DNA from: Gemmatimonadota bacterium
GTDB taxonomy: Bacteria; Latescibacterota; UBA2968; UBA8231
Direction: 5' to 3'
Assembly (NCBI GenBank): GCA_028875335.1
Contig: JAPPEF010000146.1
Location: 1 to 8,002, forward strand
Length of the DNA: 8,002 bases
Part shown: positions 1-6,233 of the stretch, piece after piece
Numbering within the stretch: the stretch's first letter is position 1
Layout of the letters: the number at the start of each line of letters is the position of its first letter
Made by a program: the position numbers and the translations under genes
Notes under the pieces: model-generated
Databases searched by the model: none
The model's input: the letters and a program-made list of their open reading frames with translations, nothing else
What the model was told of the DNA's origin: nothing

Positions 1-964
1 AACAGCCGGAGCGCTCGGCCTCGTATAGACACAAAACCTGCCCGTCGGGAGCCACCGCCAAATCGGAGTACGCCGCCGCACCCGGCTCGAGCACTCGCGC
101 TATGGGCCAACTGTGCCCTTGGTCCTCACTCAACCGCAAGGTCAACTCGGCGCGCTCGTCGGGCTTGCTGGGATGCGCCGTGAGAATGCGCCCGTCGTCG
201 AGACGCACAATGCTGCCCTGGCAAGAAGGTTCGGGCAGGGCCGGATCGTAGGCGACCGCAGACCAAGTTGCACCGCCATCGCGGCTGCGCGACCAGCCCC
301 GGCAGCGGCGTTCGTTGCGACTGCGCAGCGTCATGTACAGAGAGCCATCGGCCATTTCCACCGCCTCGCATTCGTCTGACGCATCGTGAGTCAACTTGGC
401 TCCAACCTGCCAAGTGTGGCCACCGTCGTCGCTGTAAAAAGCGATGGAGGACTGGACTTGGCCCCAAGTGGGTGGAGGCTGACGCCACGTGGCCGGTCCG
501 GGACTTTCATCGACCCAAGAGGGCACGAGCAAGCGACCGCTTTGCAGTTGAATGCCGTGTCCAGGTCCGGTACCGAGATAGGTCCACGAAGAAGCCTTCA
601 CTTGGGCGGTAATCTCCACGGGGTCGGTCCAGGTGCGTCCACTGTCGGTGCTACGGCTGACAAAGACCTCCTGGTTGTCTTTGCAAAAGGGCAGCAACAC
701 GGTGCTGCGGTCGCGGTCAACTACGGGACAAGGGTTGCCGCAGGTGCGCGCGCCGTCAGCGACGATCCGTTGGCGAGGTTCCCAAGTGCGCCCGCCGTCC
801 GTGCTGCGGCGCAGGAGAATGTCGATTTGATCGTCGTCGCGGCCAGTGTGGCGGCGCGCTTCGCAAAAGGCCAGCACTGCGTCGTCCGGCGCTACGGCTA
901 AAGCGGGGATGCGATAGGTGTGGTAGCCTTCTTGGCCGGAGATGAATAGATCTTGTATTTGCAC
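1..964 (-). CDS. exo-alpha-sialidase (GH33-like, BNR/Asp-box propeller), C-terminus cut by window edge
   Basis: Predicted glycoside hydrolase of the sialidase/neuraminidase fold, which removes terminal sialic acid (or a related sugar) from glycans. The frame is open for 321 codons to the edge. The GTG start at 964 has AGGAG six bases upstream. Seen: a YRIPAL motif (residues 17-22, first triad Arg R18), FCEAR (33-37), an acidic loop D43-D45 where the acid/base Asp is expected, and five Asp boxes of the S-x-D-x-G-x-T/S-W type at 54-61, 105-112, 178-185, 227-234 and 279-286. Further candidates are E198 and R214, R271 (RAEL) as third triad Arg, and Y299 in AYSDL as nucleophile; E315 follows in CLYEA. 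By analogy with animal NEU2 the whole active site seems present and only the last few dozen residues are missing. No signal peptide is seen, so the enzyme may be cytoplasmic. It is the last visible gene of the operon, 24 nt after dioxygenase B. True sialic-acid specificity is not proven, since many bacterial BNR proteins act on other substrates. Confidence 0.92.
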   Translation of the reverse strand, partial: MQIQDLFISGQEGYHTYRIPALAVAPDDAVLAFCEARRHTGRDDDQIDILLRRSTDGGRTWEPRQRIVADGARTCGNPCPVVDRDRSTVLLPFCKDNQEVFVSRSTDSGRTWTDPVEITAQVKASSWTYLGTGPGHGIQLQSGRLLVPSWVDESPGPATWRQPPPTWGQVQSSIAFYSDDGGHTWQVGAKLTHDASDECEAVEMADGSLYMTLRSRNERRCRGWSRSRDGGATWSAVAYDPALPEPSCQGSIVRLDDGRILTAHPSKPDERAELTLRLSEDQGHSWPIARVLEPGAAAYSDLAVAPDGQVLCLYEAERSGC

Positions 965-970
965 AGTTCG

Positions 971-975
971 CTCCT
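971..975 (-). promoter_or_regulatory. ribosome binding site deciding the GTG start of the sialidase
   Basis: AGGAG on the minus strand, six bases before GTG at 964-962. No ATG gives a comparable N-terminus, and the YRIP motif falls only 17 residues after this GTG, so the non-ATG start is well supported. Confidence 0.8.
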
Positions 976-988
976 GTGGAAAAGGGCT

Positions 989-1939
989 TCAGCCGCGCAC
1001 GAGTCCGTGGGCACCGTAACCAATCAGGTAGCGCACAGTAGGCGACAGAGCGCGCGCCTTGTGTGGCGCAATGCTGTTGTGGAAGTCGTTGAAGGGCTTG
1101 ACCCACGAGCGGCAGTAGTAGCACAACACGGCGCGGCGCGGGGCTTGAGTCCGATTGGGACCGGAGCGATGCCACGTGTTGGACAACCACAGTGCCACCG
1201 AACCAGCCGGTCCAGTGAGAGCGACCTCGTCTGCCAAGGGACCACCTCCCCAAGGCGGTTTGCGCCGCCAGCGGTGACTGCCCGGCACCACGCGAGTGGC
1301 CCCGTTGTCGGGCGTGAAATCGTCGAGCATCCACGCGTTTTGAGTCGTCAGCGGAAAGTCGGGCAACGGCTCGGGGAGTTGGCCCAGCGGCACATCGACG
1401 TGCCAAGCTCCGCCGTCGTCAGTGCCAGGGCCGATGCTGGTGGCGCTGCAATCGGACAACACGCAGTCGGCTCCCAAGACCGCCTGCGTCAGACTCAGGA
1501 TCGCGGGATGTTCAACTAAGGCCGGGGTAGCCTCGCACTTGTCCAGCAAATTCCACAGCCGCTGCGAGCGCTCGCCGTCGAACAAAGTCGGCAAGTGCAG
1601 GAAGAGCTTTTGCACTTGGTCCGGCTCAACCGGCCAAGGAGTGTCGAGTTGGGCAGCCCGCGTATGGCGAATGCGCCGCATGAGGCGGGCCTGTTCCTCA
1701 GAACTGACCGCGTAGTTGGCCGCCAGAAAGGCTTCAATGGCTTCGTCGTCCGGCATTGGAGTTCCGTCGCCGGGATCGAAGGGCGCAGCGCGTTCAGCGG
1801 CCAAAGCCGCGTCGACTTGGTTCCTCAGTGTTGTGAGGCACTCTTCGTCCAGCACTTCGGGCAGGATCGCATAGCCGTACTCCTGCAAGTGGTCGAGTGC
1901 GGCGCGGTGCTGCGATTCGTCGAAGGATAGTGGATCCAC
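989..1939 (-). CDS. phytanoyl-CoA dioxygenase (PhyH) family Fe(II)/2-oxoglutarate oxygenase B
   Basis: Non-heme iron, 2-oxoglutarate-dependent oxygenase of the PhyH family, expected to hydroxylate a small organic substrate in the cytoplasm. Numbered from the TTG at 1945, the iron-binding triad is H182-x-D184 (in AWHVD) with distal H259 (in NTWHRSGPN), and R265 or R270 is the likely 2-oxoglutarate anchor. The NGATRVVPGSH stretch (214-224) is a PhyH-type signature. The N-terminal DHLQEYGYAILPEVL segment (18-32) matches the usual start of the fold. Length (316-318 aa) is normal for the family. Start choice: TTG at 1945 has GGAG only two bases upstream, whereas GTG at 1939 sits eight bases from the same GGAG, so GTG is preferred. 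It lies between dioxygenase A and the sialidase. Substrate unknown; characterised relatives act on fatty acyl-CoAs, ectoine, phosphonates and secondary metabolites. Confidence 0.92.
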   Translation of the reverse strand: MDPLSFDESQHRAALDHLQEYGYAILPEVLDEECLTTLRNQVDAALAAERAAPFDPGDGTPMPDDEAIEAFLAANYAVSSEEQARLMRRIRHTRAAQLDTPWPVEPDQVQKLFLHLPTLFDGERSQRLWNLLDKCEATPALVEHPAILSLTQAVLGADCVLSDCSATSIGPGTDDGGAWHVDVPLGQLPEPLPDFPLTTQNAWMLDDFTPDNGATRVVPGSHRWRRKPPWGGGPLADEVALTGPAGSVALWLSNTWHRSGPNRTQAPRRAVLCYYCRSWVKPFNDFHNSIAPHKARALSPTVRYLIGYGAHGLVRG

Positions 1940-1947
1940 AATCAATT

Positions 1948-1951
1948 CTCC
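1948..1951 (-). promoter_or_regulatory. ribosome binding site of dioxygenase B
   Basis: GGAG on the minus strand. It is two bases from the upstream TTG (1945) but eight from the in-frame GTG (1939-1937), which favours GTG as the real start. Confidence 0.55.
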
Positions 1952-1997
1952 ACAGTTGCGTGAGAGTGTGCTTTGGCGATGGGGTTTTGCGTATTGT

Positions 1998-2828
1998 CTA
2001 AGTGAGTTTCTCCAGCACGTGTTCCTCGTAGTACTCCGTGGAAAAACCAGCCTCGGCGTAGGCTTGGGTGGCCGCGGACCATTGGCTGTAAAAGGTGCGT
2101 TGCTCGGGGTCGGGATGTTCGGCCAAGCGCTGAGGGAGGAGCACCCAATTGGTCAAGGGCTGGCTGGCGGCGCGGCTGTAGTAGTGGTGCAGAGTGCGCC
2201 GGGCGCGGGTGCGTCGTCCGGGCAGGCGGGTGTGAAAAATGGCGATGTCGTACAGGACCAAGGTGCCGGCCGGACCGCGGATGGGCACTTCTTCATAATC
2301 CGGCCCCAATTGGGCACGGGCCTCTTCTAACGTCTCATAGGGACCGCTGTTGGGCACGACGCAAAAACAGGGGTCGCTGGCCCCCACGTCGGTCAAGTAG
2401 TGGATGGCGCAGACATAGGTGCATTCGTAGGGGCGCTCAGGCTCGGCCTCGGTGGTGGGTTGGTAGGGCCGGTCGCGATGGAAGTGCATCTCGCCGTCGC
2501 CCTTGCCAGCGGGCACATCGCGGAAATCGAATTGGGCGAAGCGAGGTTGAGGAGCCATGATAGTCTGCACTAGATCGTAGGAGGTCGCCGGCCGGATAAA
2601 GCGATCCAACTCAGGGTGGTGAACCAGAATTTGCCCGTGCGAAAAGACTCCCAAGCGATCAGGGCCCCATTCACGGGGGATTTCCCCTTTGGAGCGATCG
2701 ACAAAGGCGTTGAGAATGTAGATGTCGTCGGGGGGTAGAGCATCGGCGACTACGACGTACTTATACTGCTGAAAAAAAGCGAGGATGTCTCCCTTGTTGT
2801 CGGGAGCAAAAATGGGGGGCTGTGCCAT
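1998..2828 (-). CDS. phytanoyl-CoA dioxygenase (PhyH) family Fe(II)/2-oxoglutarate oxygenase A
   Basis: Second PhyH-like non-heme iron oxygenase, 276 aa. The iron triad is H117-x-D119 (HFHRD) with distal H199 (IFHTRLPG). R208 or R211 in the following Arg-rich stretch may hold 2-oxoglutarate. A CVVPNSG segment (156-162) stands where the PGSH-type signature normally lies. AAGGAG six bases before the ATG at 2828 fixes the start. The same frame is open further upstream to 3020, but that extension is Arg/Trp/Pro-rich, overlaps the lipoprotein gene and has no oxygenase character. By eye it resembles oxygenase B only around the iron ligands, so the two look like different subfamilies rather than a recent duplication. 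It begins 23 nt after the lipoprotein gene, which suggests co-transcription. Substrate unknown; the acidic, Tyr-rich C-terminal tail (residues 250-272) is not part of the core fold. Confidence 0.9.
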   Translation of the reverse strand: MAQPPIFAPDNKGDILAFFQQYKYVVVADALPPDDIYILNAFVDRSKGEIPREWGPDRLGVFSHGQILVHHPELDRFIRPATSYDLVQTIMAPQPRFAQFDFRDVPAGKGDGEMHFHRDRPYQPTTEAEPERPYECTYVCAIHYLTDVGASDPCFCVVPNSGPYETLEEARAQLGPDYEEVPIRGPAGTLVLYDIAIFHTRLPGRRTRARRTLHHYYSRAASQPLTNWVLLPQRLAEHPDPEQRTFYSQWSAATQAYAEAGFSTEYYEEHVLEKLT

Positions 2829-2834
2829 GCTTAA

Positions 2835-2840
2835 CTCCTT
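2835..2840 (-). promoter_or_regulatory. ribosome binding site of dioxygenase A
   Basis: AAGGAG on the minus strand, six bases before the ATG at 2828-2826. It rules out the longer open frame that reaches 3020. Confidence 0.8.
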
Positions 2841-2851
2841 GGGACAAGCTC

Positions 2852-4339
2852 CTATGGAGCAGAATAGATACCGTCGTGCTGGGTGCCCAAGTAGCCGCCC
2901 CAAGCGATGCGACCGGGGACGGGTCCGCCCAAATCGTACCGCAGGAGGCCACCCCGGCCAATTTTGCTCAGGGGCACGAACCACTCGAGCCAACCGTCCC
3001 CATCGGCGTCGCCGACCCATCCCGAACTGGCGCTGAATCCGTCAACCGTAGCAAGCGTCTCCAAGCGATCTTCCTCTACGTGCGCTACGTGTAAGCGCGA
3101 CGAACTCGCTCGGCCTATGAAATAGCCCGGCTCAGACTCGACGAAAAAAATTTCATCCCTTCCATCGGCGTCCATATCGACCGCCAGCGGTGAAGGAGGC
3201 ACCAAATTCCCTTCCACGCTGTACGTCCACAGTAGCGCACCCGTCTGTCCGTCAAAGGCCCGCACCGCAGCTCCCTGCCATAGGGGAAAAACCCCTCGAT
3301 GGACGCTATAGACAATATCCAAGTCGCCATCGCCGTCAAAATCGCCCACAGCCGGACTCACCTGGGTCTCTTCTACATCCGGAGCCGCAAAGCTCCACAG
3401 AGGCATCAGAGAGGCGCCAGAGAGCACCACGAGTCGGCCGTCGAAGGGCGTGGAGATTAAATCCAACACGCCGTCGCTGTCTAGGTCGGCCAAGGACGGC
3501 GGCGCGATGAAGCCTTTGGCCTCTTTGTTGGCAATTGCAGCGCGGATGCCGGCCAGTGAGCCTGCCCGGACGCTGTCGGCTGGAACGGCCCAAAGAGAGC
3601 CTGGAAAGGTTTCGCCACCCGTGCCAAAGACGATCCACTCCTCGCCCATCCGCGACCACAGAAGAGGCGAACAGTAGGTCTCGCGGCCGTCGGGAACCTG
3701 CAGCCGGTGAATGAGATCGCCATTCGACCCGCTGATGACCATCAGGTGGCCGGGGGGCCGGCTCTCGTGGGACTTGAGGCGCGAATCGCCTCCGTTGGTC
3801 ACCAGATAATCGGCTGCGCCGTCGGCGTTGACATCGCCGAACAGCCTGCCAGAATAGAAATTGTAAATTCCCACCGCACGACCTTCGTCGCCAAAGGGAC
3901 GAAAGTGCCAAAGTTCCTCGCCCGTAACCCCGTCCACGGCGCGCAGTTGACCGTCGCGCCCGGCGAAAATCCACGCTTGCGCGCCTCCGCTCCTCCGCGT
4001 CAACGGCGTGGGCAGGGCGAAAAGTTCGTGGGTGGTGGAAAGCCGCCAGCGGCGCTCGCCCGTGGCGACATCCACGGCAAAAGCACCACCGACGCGAGGG
4101 GTTTCATCGCCAAAAGCGATGAGTATTTCGGGTCGGCCAGAACCGGTGAAAAGGCGGGGCGAGCTATAGGTTCTGAAGTACAGTTCCACCTCCCAAGCGA
4201 TCCCTTCCGACGGCGGGGCGGCTTTGCCCGATTCGGCTGGCCGGTCGGTGTTGTCCTCACATCCCCCTAGCGCAAGTCCCAAGAGCAATGGGAAATATCG
4301 GAGCAAGACGGGGTCGCATATCCTTGCGAGGCTCATCAT
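2852..4339 (-). CDS. beta-propeller lipoprotein with FG-GAP/VCBS-type calcium loops and PQQ-like repeats
   Basis: Predicted exported lipoprotein of 495 aa. The N-terminus has basic residues, a hydrophobic stretch (FPLLLGLALGG, 16-26) and Cys27 as the likely lipidation site (LGGC lipobox). The mature part holds at least five Asp-rich calcium-loop motifs of the FG-GAP/VCBS type: 168-179 (GDVNADG), 284-295 (ADLDSDG), 332-343 (GDFDGDGD), 387-398 (VDMDADG) and 443-454 (GDADGDG). Between them are PQQ-like blade motifs ending in Trp: AVDVATGERRW (88-98), AVDGVTGEELW (134-144) and AFDGQTGALLW (361-371). This implies a seven- or eight-bladed propeller at the envelope. No catalytic residues can be named, so a binding or scaffold role is likelier than a quinoprotein dehydrogenase. 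The ATG-ATG start lacks a clear Shine-Dalgarno and lies 25 nt after the preceding stop, so translation may be coupled. A TTG at 4306 would leave a shorter, more typical signal peptide. It sits among metabolic enzymes, perhaps for substrate capture. Confidence 0.88.
   Translation of the reverse strand: MMSLARICDPVLLRYFPLLLGLALGGCEDNTDRPAESGKAAPPSEGIAWEVELYFRTYSSPRLFTGSGRPEILIAFGDETPRVGGAFAVDVATGERRWRLSTTHELFALPTPLTRRSGGAQAWIFAGRDGQLRAVDGVTGEELWHFRPFGDEGRAVGIYNFYSGRLFGDVNADGAADYLVTNGGDSRLKSHESRPPGHLMVISGSNGDLIHRLQVPDGRETYCSPLLWSRMGEEWIVFGTGGETFPGSLWAVPADSVRAGSLAGIRAAIANKEAKGFIAPPSLADLDSDGVLDLISTPFDGRLVVLSGASLMPLWSFAAPDVEETQVSPAVGDFDGDGDLDIVYSVHRGVFPLWQGAAVRAFDGQTGALLWTYSVEGNLVPPSPLAVDMDADGRDEIFFVESEPGYFIGRASSSRLHVAHVEEDRLETLATVDGFSASSGWVGDADGDGWLEWFVPLSKIGRGGLLRYDLGGPVPGRIAWGGYLGTQHDGIYSAP
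4259..4339 (-). other. lipoprotein signal peptide and lipidation cysteine
   Basis: Residues 1-26 of the propeller protein form the signal peptide and the TGT codon at 4261-4259 encodes Cys27. Sequence before the Cys is LALGG, an acceptable lipobox. The n-region is unusually long and contains Asp9. Starting at TTG 4306 would remove that oddity. Confidence 0.7.
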
Positions 4340-4364
4340 TTCAAAGTCTGAAAACCGTCTGCCG

Positions 4365-5348
4365 CTATAACTCCTCCACTGCCTGCAAAGCCGCGTGGAT
4401 ATAGCCAAAAGTATAGGCAAAGCCGACTTTGCCCGGCTCGGGGCCGCTGATCCCGGGAACGTGGTCCGGCATAATCATGTACTCATAACCCACCTCCTTG
4501 TACACCTTCAGCGCCCGGATCATGTTGATGTCTCCCTCGTCGGGAAACACCTCGACGAAGTTTCCCAGGCCGCCTTTGATATTGCGGAAGTGGACGTTGA
4601 AAATCTTCTTGCGCTCGCCGAAGTAGCGAATGACAGCGAAAATTTCCTCTGCCGGATTGGCCAGCGCCTCGGACATGCAGCCCTGGCAGAAATTCAAGCC
4701 ATTGTACGGACTGTCGTAGAGCGCGATGAGCTTTTTGAAACCCTCGACCATCCCCAAGGGGCGCGCCACACCCCGGTACGTATTGCCCACGCCAATTCCC
4801 GGGTCGGACGGATGGCAGGCCATCTGGACTTTGTACTCTTCGGCCACGGGCATGATCTCCTGCAGCCAGTGGTCAATGCGCTCCCACATTTCGTCTTCAT
4901 CGGCCGGGCCGTCTTCGAACTCGCCCAGCGACTGGTCCAATTTGTCCAACTCAAAGGTCGATACCGTAGCCCCTCCGCGCCCCGTCTTCGAGGGCGTCCG
5001 CAGGTGGCCCAAGATGGTGATATTGTAGTTGAGACCGCGGATGCCGGCCTCTCCCGCCATCCGCACCGTCTCTTTCATCCAGTCGATCTGGCGGTCGCGC
5101 TCGTCGCTCGGTTTGAGAAAGATCGCCCCGGCCTCGTTTTGGTAGGCGCTGCGCGAGCCCAAGGGGATGTGAATCATCTCCATGCTGATGTCGTGTTTGG
5201 CCCACCGCTCCTTCATCTGCAGCAGCATCTCCGCGCTCCACTCCCGCCACGGCACAGCAGGAGTCTGATCGACGTTTTTGATGCCGAGTTGCGACAAGAC
5301 CCTCATTTCTTCGTCGGTCTGTTCCCCAAATTGCGATCCAATGTACAT
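4365..5348 (-). CDS. mannonate dehydratase (UxuA)-like sugar-acid dehydratase, TIM barrel
   Basis: Relative of D-mannonate dehydratase, which turns D-mannonate into 2-keto-3-deoxy-D-gluconate in hexuronate breakdown. The family's four metal ligands appear recognisable: H179 (MACHPSDP), C221 (NFCQG), H253 (NVHFRNIKGG) and D295 (IMPDHVPG). The nearby EVFPDEGDINM (266-276) and FAYTFGYIHAALQA (310-323) blocks also match the family pattern. At 327 aa it is shorter than E. coli UxuA (about 394 aa). The HPDDPPRP pattern of classical enzymes is HPSDPGIG here, so the substrate may not be mannonate itself. The start at ATG 5348 has GGAGG seven bases upstream. It is the second gene of the operon, 71 nt after the aldolase that could use its product. 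The broader sugar-phosphate isomerase/epimerase-like TIM-barrel superfamily is the fallback assignment. I do not give the uxuA symbol because the substrate is uncertain. Confidence 0.87.
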   Translation of the reverse strand: MYIGSQFGEQTDEEMRVLSQLGIKNVDQTPAVPWREWSAEMLLQMKERWAKHDISMEMIHIPLGSRSAYQNEAGAIFLKPSDERDRQIDWMKETVRMAGEAGIRGLNYNITILGHLRTPSKTGRGGATVSTFELDKLDQSLGEFEDGPADEDEMWERIDHWLQEIMPVAEEYKVQMACHPSDPGIGVGNTYRGVARPLGMVEGFKKLIALYDSPYNGLNFCQGCMSEALANPAEEIFAVIRYFGERKKIFNVHFRNIKGGLGNFVEVFPDEGDINMIRALKVYKEVGYEYMIMPDHVPGISGPEPGKVGFAYTFGYIHAALQAVEEL

Positions 5349-5355
5349 AGCGTAT

Positions 5356-5360
5356 CCTCC
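5356..5360 (-). promoter_or_regulatory. ribosome binding site of the UxuA-like gene
   Basis: GGAGG on the minus strand, seven bases before the ATG at 5348-5346. This is the strongest Shine-Dalgarno in the window. Confidence 0.75.
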
Positions 5361-5419
5361 GAATGGTCGGTTTAGAATAGACGATTAAAATACGGCCACC
5401 AAAATAGTGCAGCCACAGG

Positions 5420-6157
5420 CTAGCTCGGCGCATCCCCTTGGAAAAGCGTAAACCCCATCTCCAGATACTTGTCGCGTTCTTCGGGGCTAGTACCCGTTCC
5501 CATGGCCAGACTGATGCCAGTACCAGCCAATTGCGCGGCGACATTGCGCATACAGTCATCGACCGTGCGCAGCGGATAGTCCGGGTGATCCTCCAAGCTG
5601 AAGGAAAGGTCGTTGGGCCCAAACGTGACCACGCTCACGCCCGGCTTGGCCAATCTGCGAATATTGGTCACCGCTTCGACGGATTCCACTTGGATCGCCA
5701 AAATCACGTAGTCATTCCACCACGCCGCATAGGCGCGTCGGTCTATCCCTTGAGTCGAGCCATGCAGGCCGCGGCGATTCGCGCCGCCCCAACTGCGCCG
5801 CCCAATGGGGCCGTAATAGGCATAGGCAATGGCGTCATCTACGGTCTCCGGCTCCATGACCTCGGGGATCAAGACCGCGCTGGGACCCAAGTCGAGATAG
5901 CGCCCGACCATGTAGGCCTGCCGAGTGTGGGGGATGCGCAATTGCACGTCAATATCCAACTCTTCGGCCGCCCGGCAATAGGAGACCAATTCCTCTTCGC
6001 TAAAGGGGGTGTGCTGGCTGTCGATCCAGATGTAGTCGAACTCACCGGTTGACCATATATCGGCCAATTCTTCCTTGGTCGTGGTCAGCGAACCGCGCAG
6101 GGCGGTTAGCACTTCGCCGTCTCGCATGCGTTGTCTGAGCGTCTTCTTTGGCACCAT
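5420..6157 (-). CDS. HpcH/HpaI family class II 2-oxo acid aldolase
   Basis: Metal-dependent pyruvate aldolase of the HpcH/HpaI family, 245 aa. Members split 4-hydroxy-2-oxo acids or 2-keto-3-deoxy sugar acids into pyruvate and an aldehyde. Seen: catalytic-type H49 (IDSQHTPF), R74 (LRIP, the expected 25 residues later), metal ligands E158 (IQVESVEAV) and D183 (GPNDLS, 25 residues on), plus a Gly/Arg-rich loop GRRSWGGANRRG (119-130) resembling the family's phosphate/carboxylate-binding loop. The start is ATG 6157, with AGGAG five bases upstream. A longer reading to 6235 adds 26 residues unlike the family and would fill the divergent promoter region. It ends soon after a GFTLFQGDAPS stretch and so is slightly short for the family (about 250-265 aa), perhaps lacking part of the C-terminal helix. 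First gene of the minus-strand operon. Which aldehyde partner is used cannot be read from the sequence; 2-keto-3-deoxygluconate or -rhamnonate type substrates are plausible given the neighbour. Confidence 0.9.
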   Translation of the reverse strand: MVPKKTLRQRMRDGEVLTALRGSLTTTKEELADIWSTGEFDYIWIDSQHTPFSEEELVSYCRAAEELDIDVQLRIPHTRQAYMVGRYLDLGPSAVLIPEVMEPETVDDAIAYAYYGPIGRRSWGGANRRGLHGSTQGIDRRAYAAWWNDYVILAIQVESVEAVTNIRRLAKPGVSVVTFGPNDLSFSLEDHPDYPLRTVDDCMRNVAAQLAGTGISLAMGTGTSPEERDKYLEMGFTLFQGDAPS

Positions 6158-6162
6158 AATGA

Positions 6163-6167
6163 CTCCT
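6163..6167 (-). promoter_or_regulatory. ribosome binding site of the aldolase
   Basis: AGGAG on the minus strand, five bases before the ATG at 6157-6155. It supports the 245-residue reading over a longer in-frame start at 6235. Confidence 0.75.
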
Positions 6168-6217
6168 GAATTGAATGGGAAAGAACCCGTGGTTAGATTC
6201 GATGAAACTGCAAAGGA

Positions 6218-6223
6218 AGGTGA
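6218..6223 (+). promoter_or_regulatory. ribosome binding site of the PhyH-HEAT gene
   Basis: AGGTGA matches the extended anti-Shine-Dalgarno pairing and ends ten bases before ATG 6234. An in-frame TAA at 6225-6227 rules out any earlier start. Confidence 0.55.
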
Positions 6224-6233
6224 ATAAATTGAC

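Larger units (their letters stand above)
1..6157 (-). other. predicted six-gene operon (aldolase to sialidase)
   Basis: Six genes in the same direction with gaps of about 71, 25, 23, 58 and 24 nt and no hairpin plus T-run between them. The 71-nt gap before the UxuA-like gene is the largest and could hold an internal promoter. Transcription would begin in 6158-6233. The 3' limit lies outside the window. Confidence 0.6.
6158..6233. promoter_or_regulatory. divergent intergenic region, likely promoters for both directions
   Basis: 76 bp between the start codons of the aldolase (minus) and the PhyH-HEAT gene (plus), more AT-rich than the genes around it. As both flanking genes begin here, both promoters should lie in or near it. 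On the plus strand TTGAAT (6171-6176) and TAGATT (6194-6199) are 17 bp apart, each matching four of six positions of the sigma70 consensus. This is only suggestive. I found no convincing operator palindrome and no clear minus-strand pair. Confidence 0.4.

Noticed and set aside
1..964. Complete sialic acid catabolic locus
   Set aside because: No N-acetylneuraminate lyase, epimerase, kinase or transporter is visible. The aldolase is HpcH/HpaI type, not NanA type.
386..1519. Plus-strand open frames opposite the sialidase and dioxygenase B (386-901 and 953-1519)
   Set aside because: No ribosome sites or family motifs, while the minus strand encodes Asp boxes and iron-ligand motifs over the same span.
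2829..3020. N-terminal extension of dioxygenase A up to 3020
   Set aside because: It overlaps the lipoprotein coding region, is Arg/Trp/Pro-rich, and AAGGAG points to ATG 2828.
3336..4270. Overlapping frames inside the propeller gene (3336-3974 minus, 3707-4270 plus)
   Set aside because: Arg-rich low-complexity translations without domains. They are shadows of the propeller reading frame.
2852..4339. Quinoprotein (PQQ) dehydrogenase identity for the propeller protein
   Set aside because: PQQ-like blade motifs are present but I see no cofactor-binding or catalytic signature, and the FG-GAP calcium loops dominate.
4395..5375. Long plus-strand open frame (326 codons) opposite the UxuA-like gene
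   Set aside because: It is antisense to a gene with clear family motifs and a strong ribosome site, and its own translation shows no recognisable domain. Such mirror frames are common in GC-rich coding DNA.
5374..5402. Possible internal promoter before the UxuA-like gene: TTGGTG (5402-5397) and TATTCT (5379-5374), 17 bp apart on the minus strand
   Set aside because: The -35 box matches only three of six consensus positions, which is expected by chance. Kept as a possibility, not annotated.
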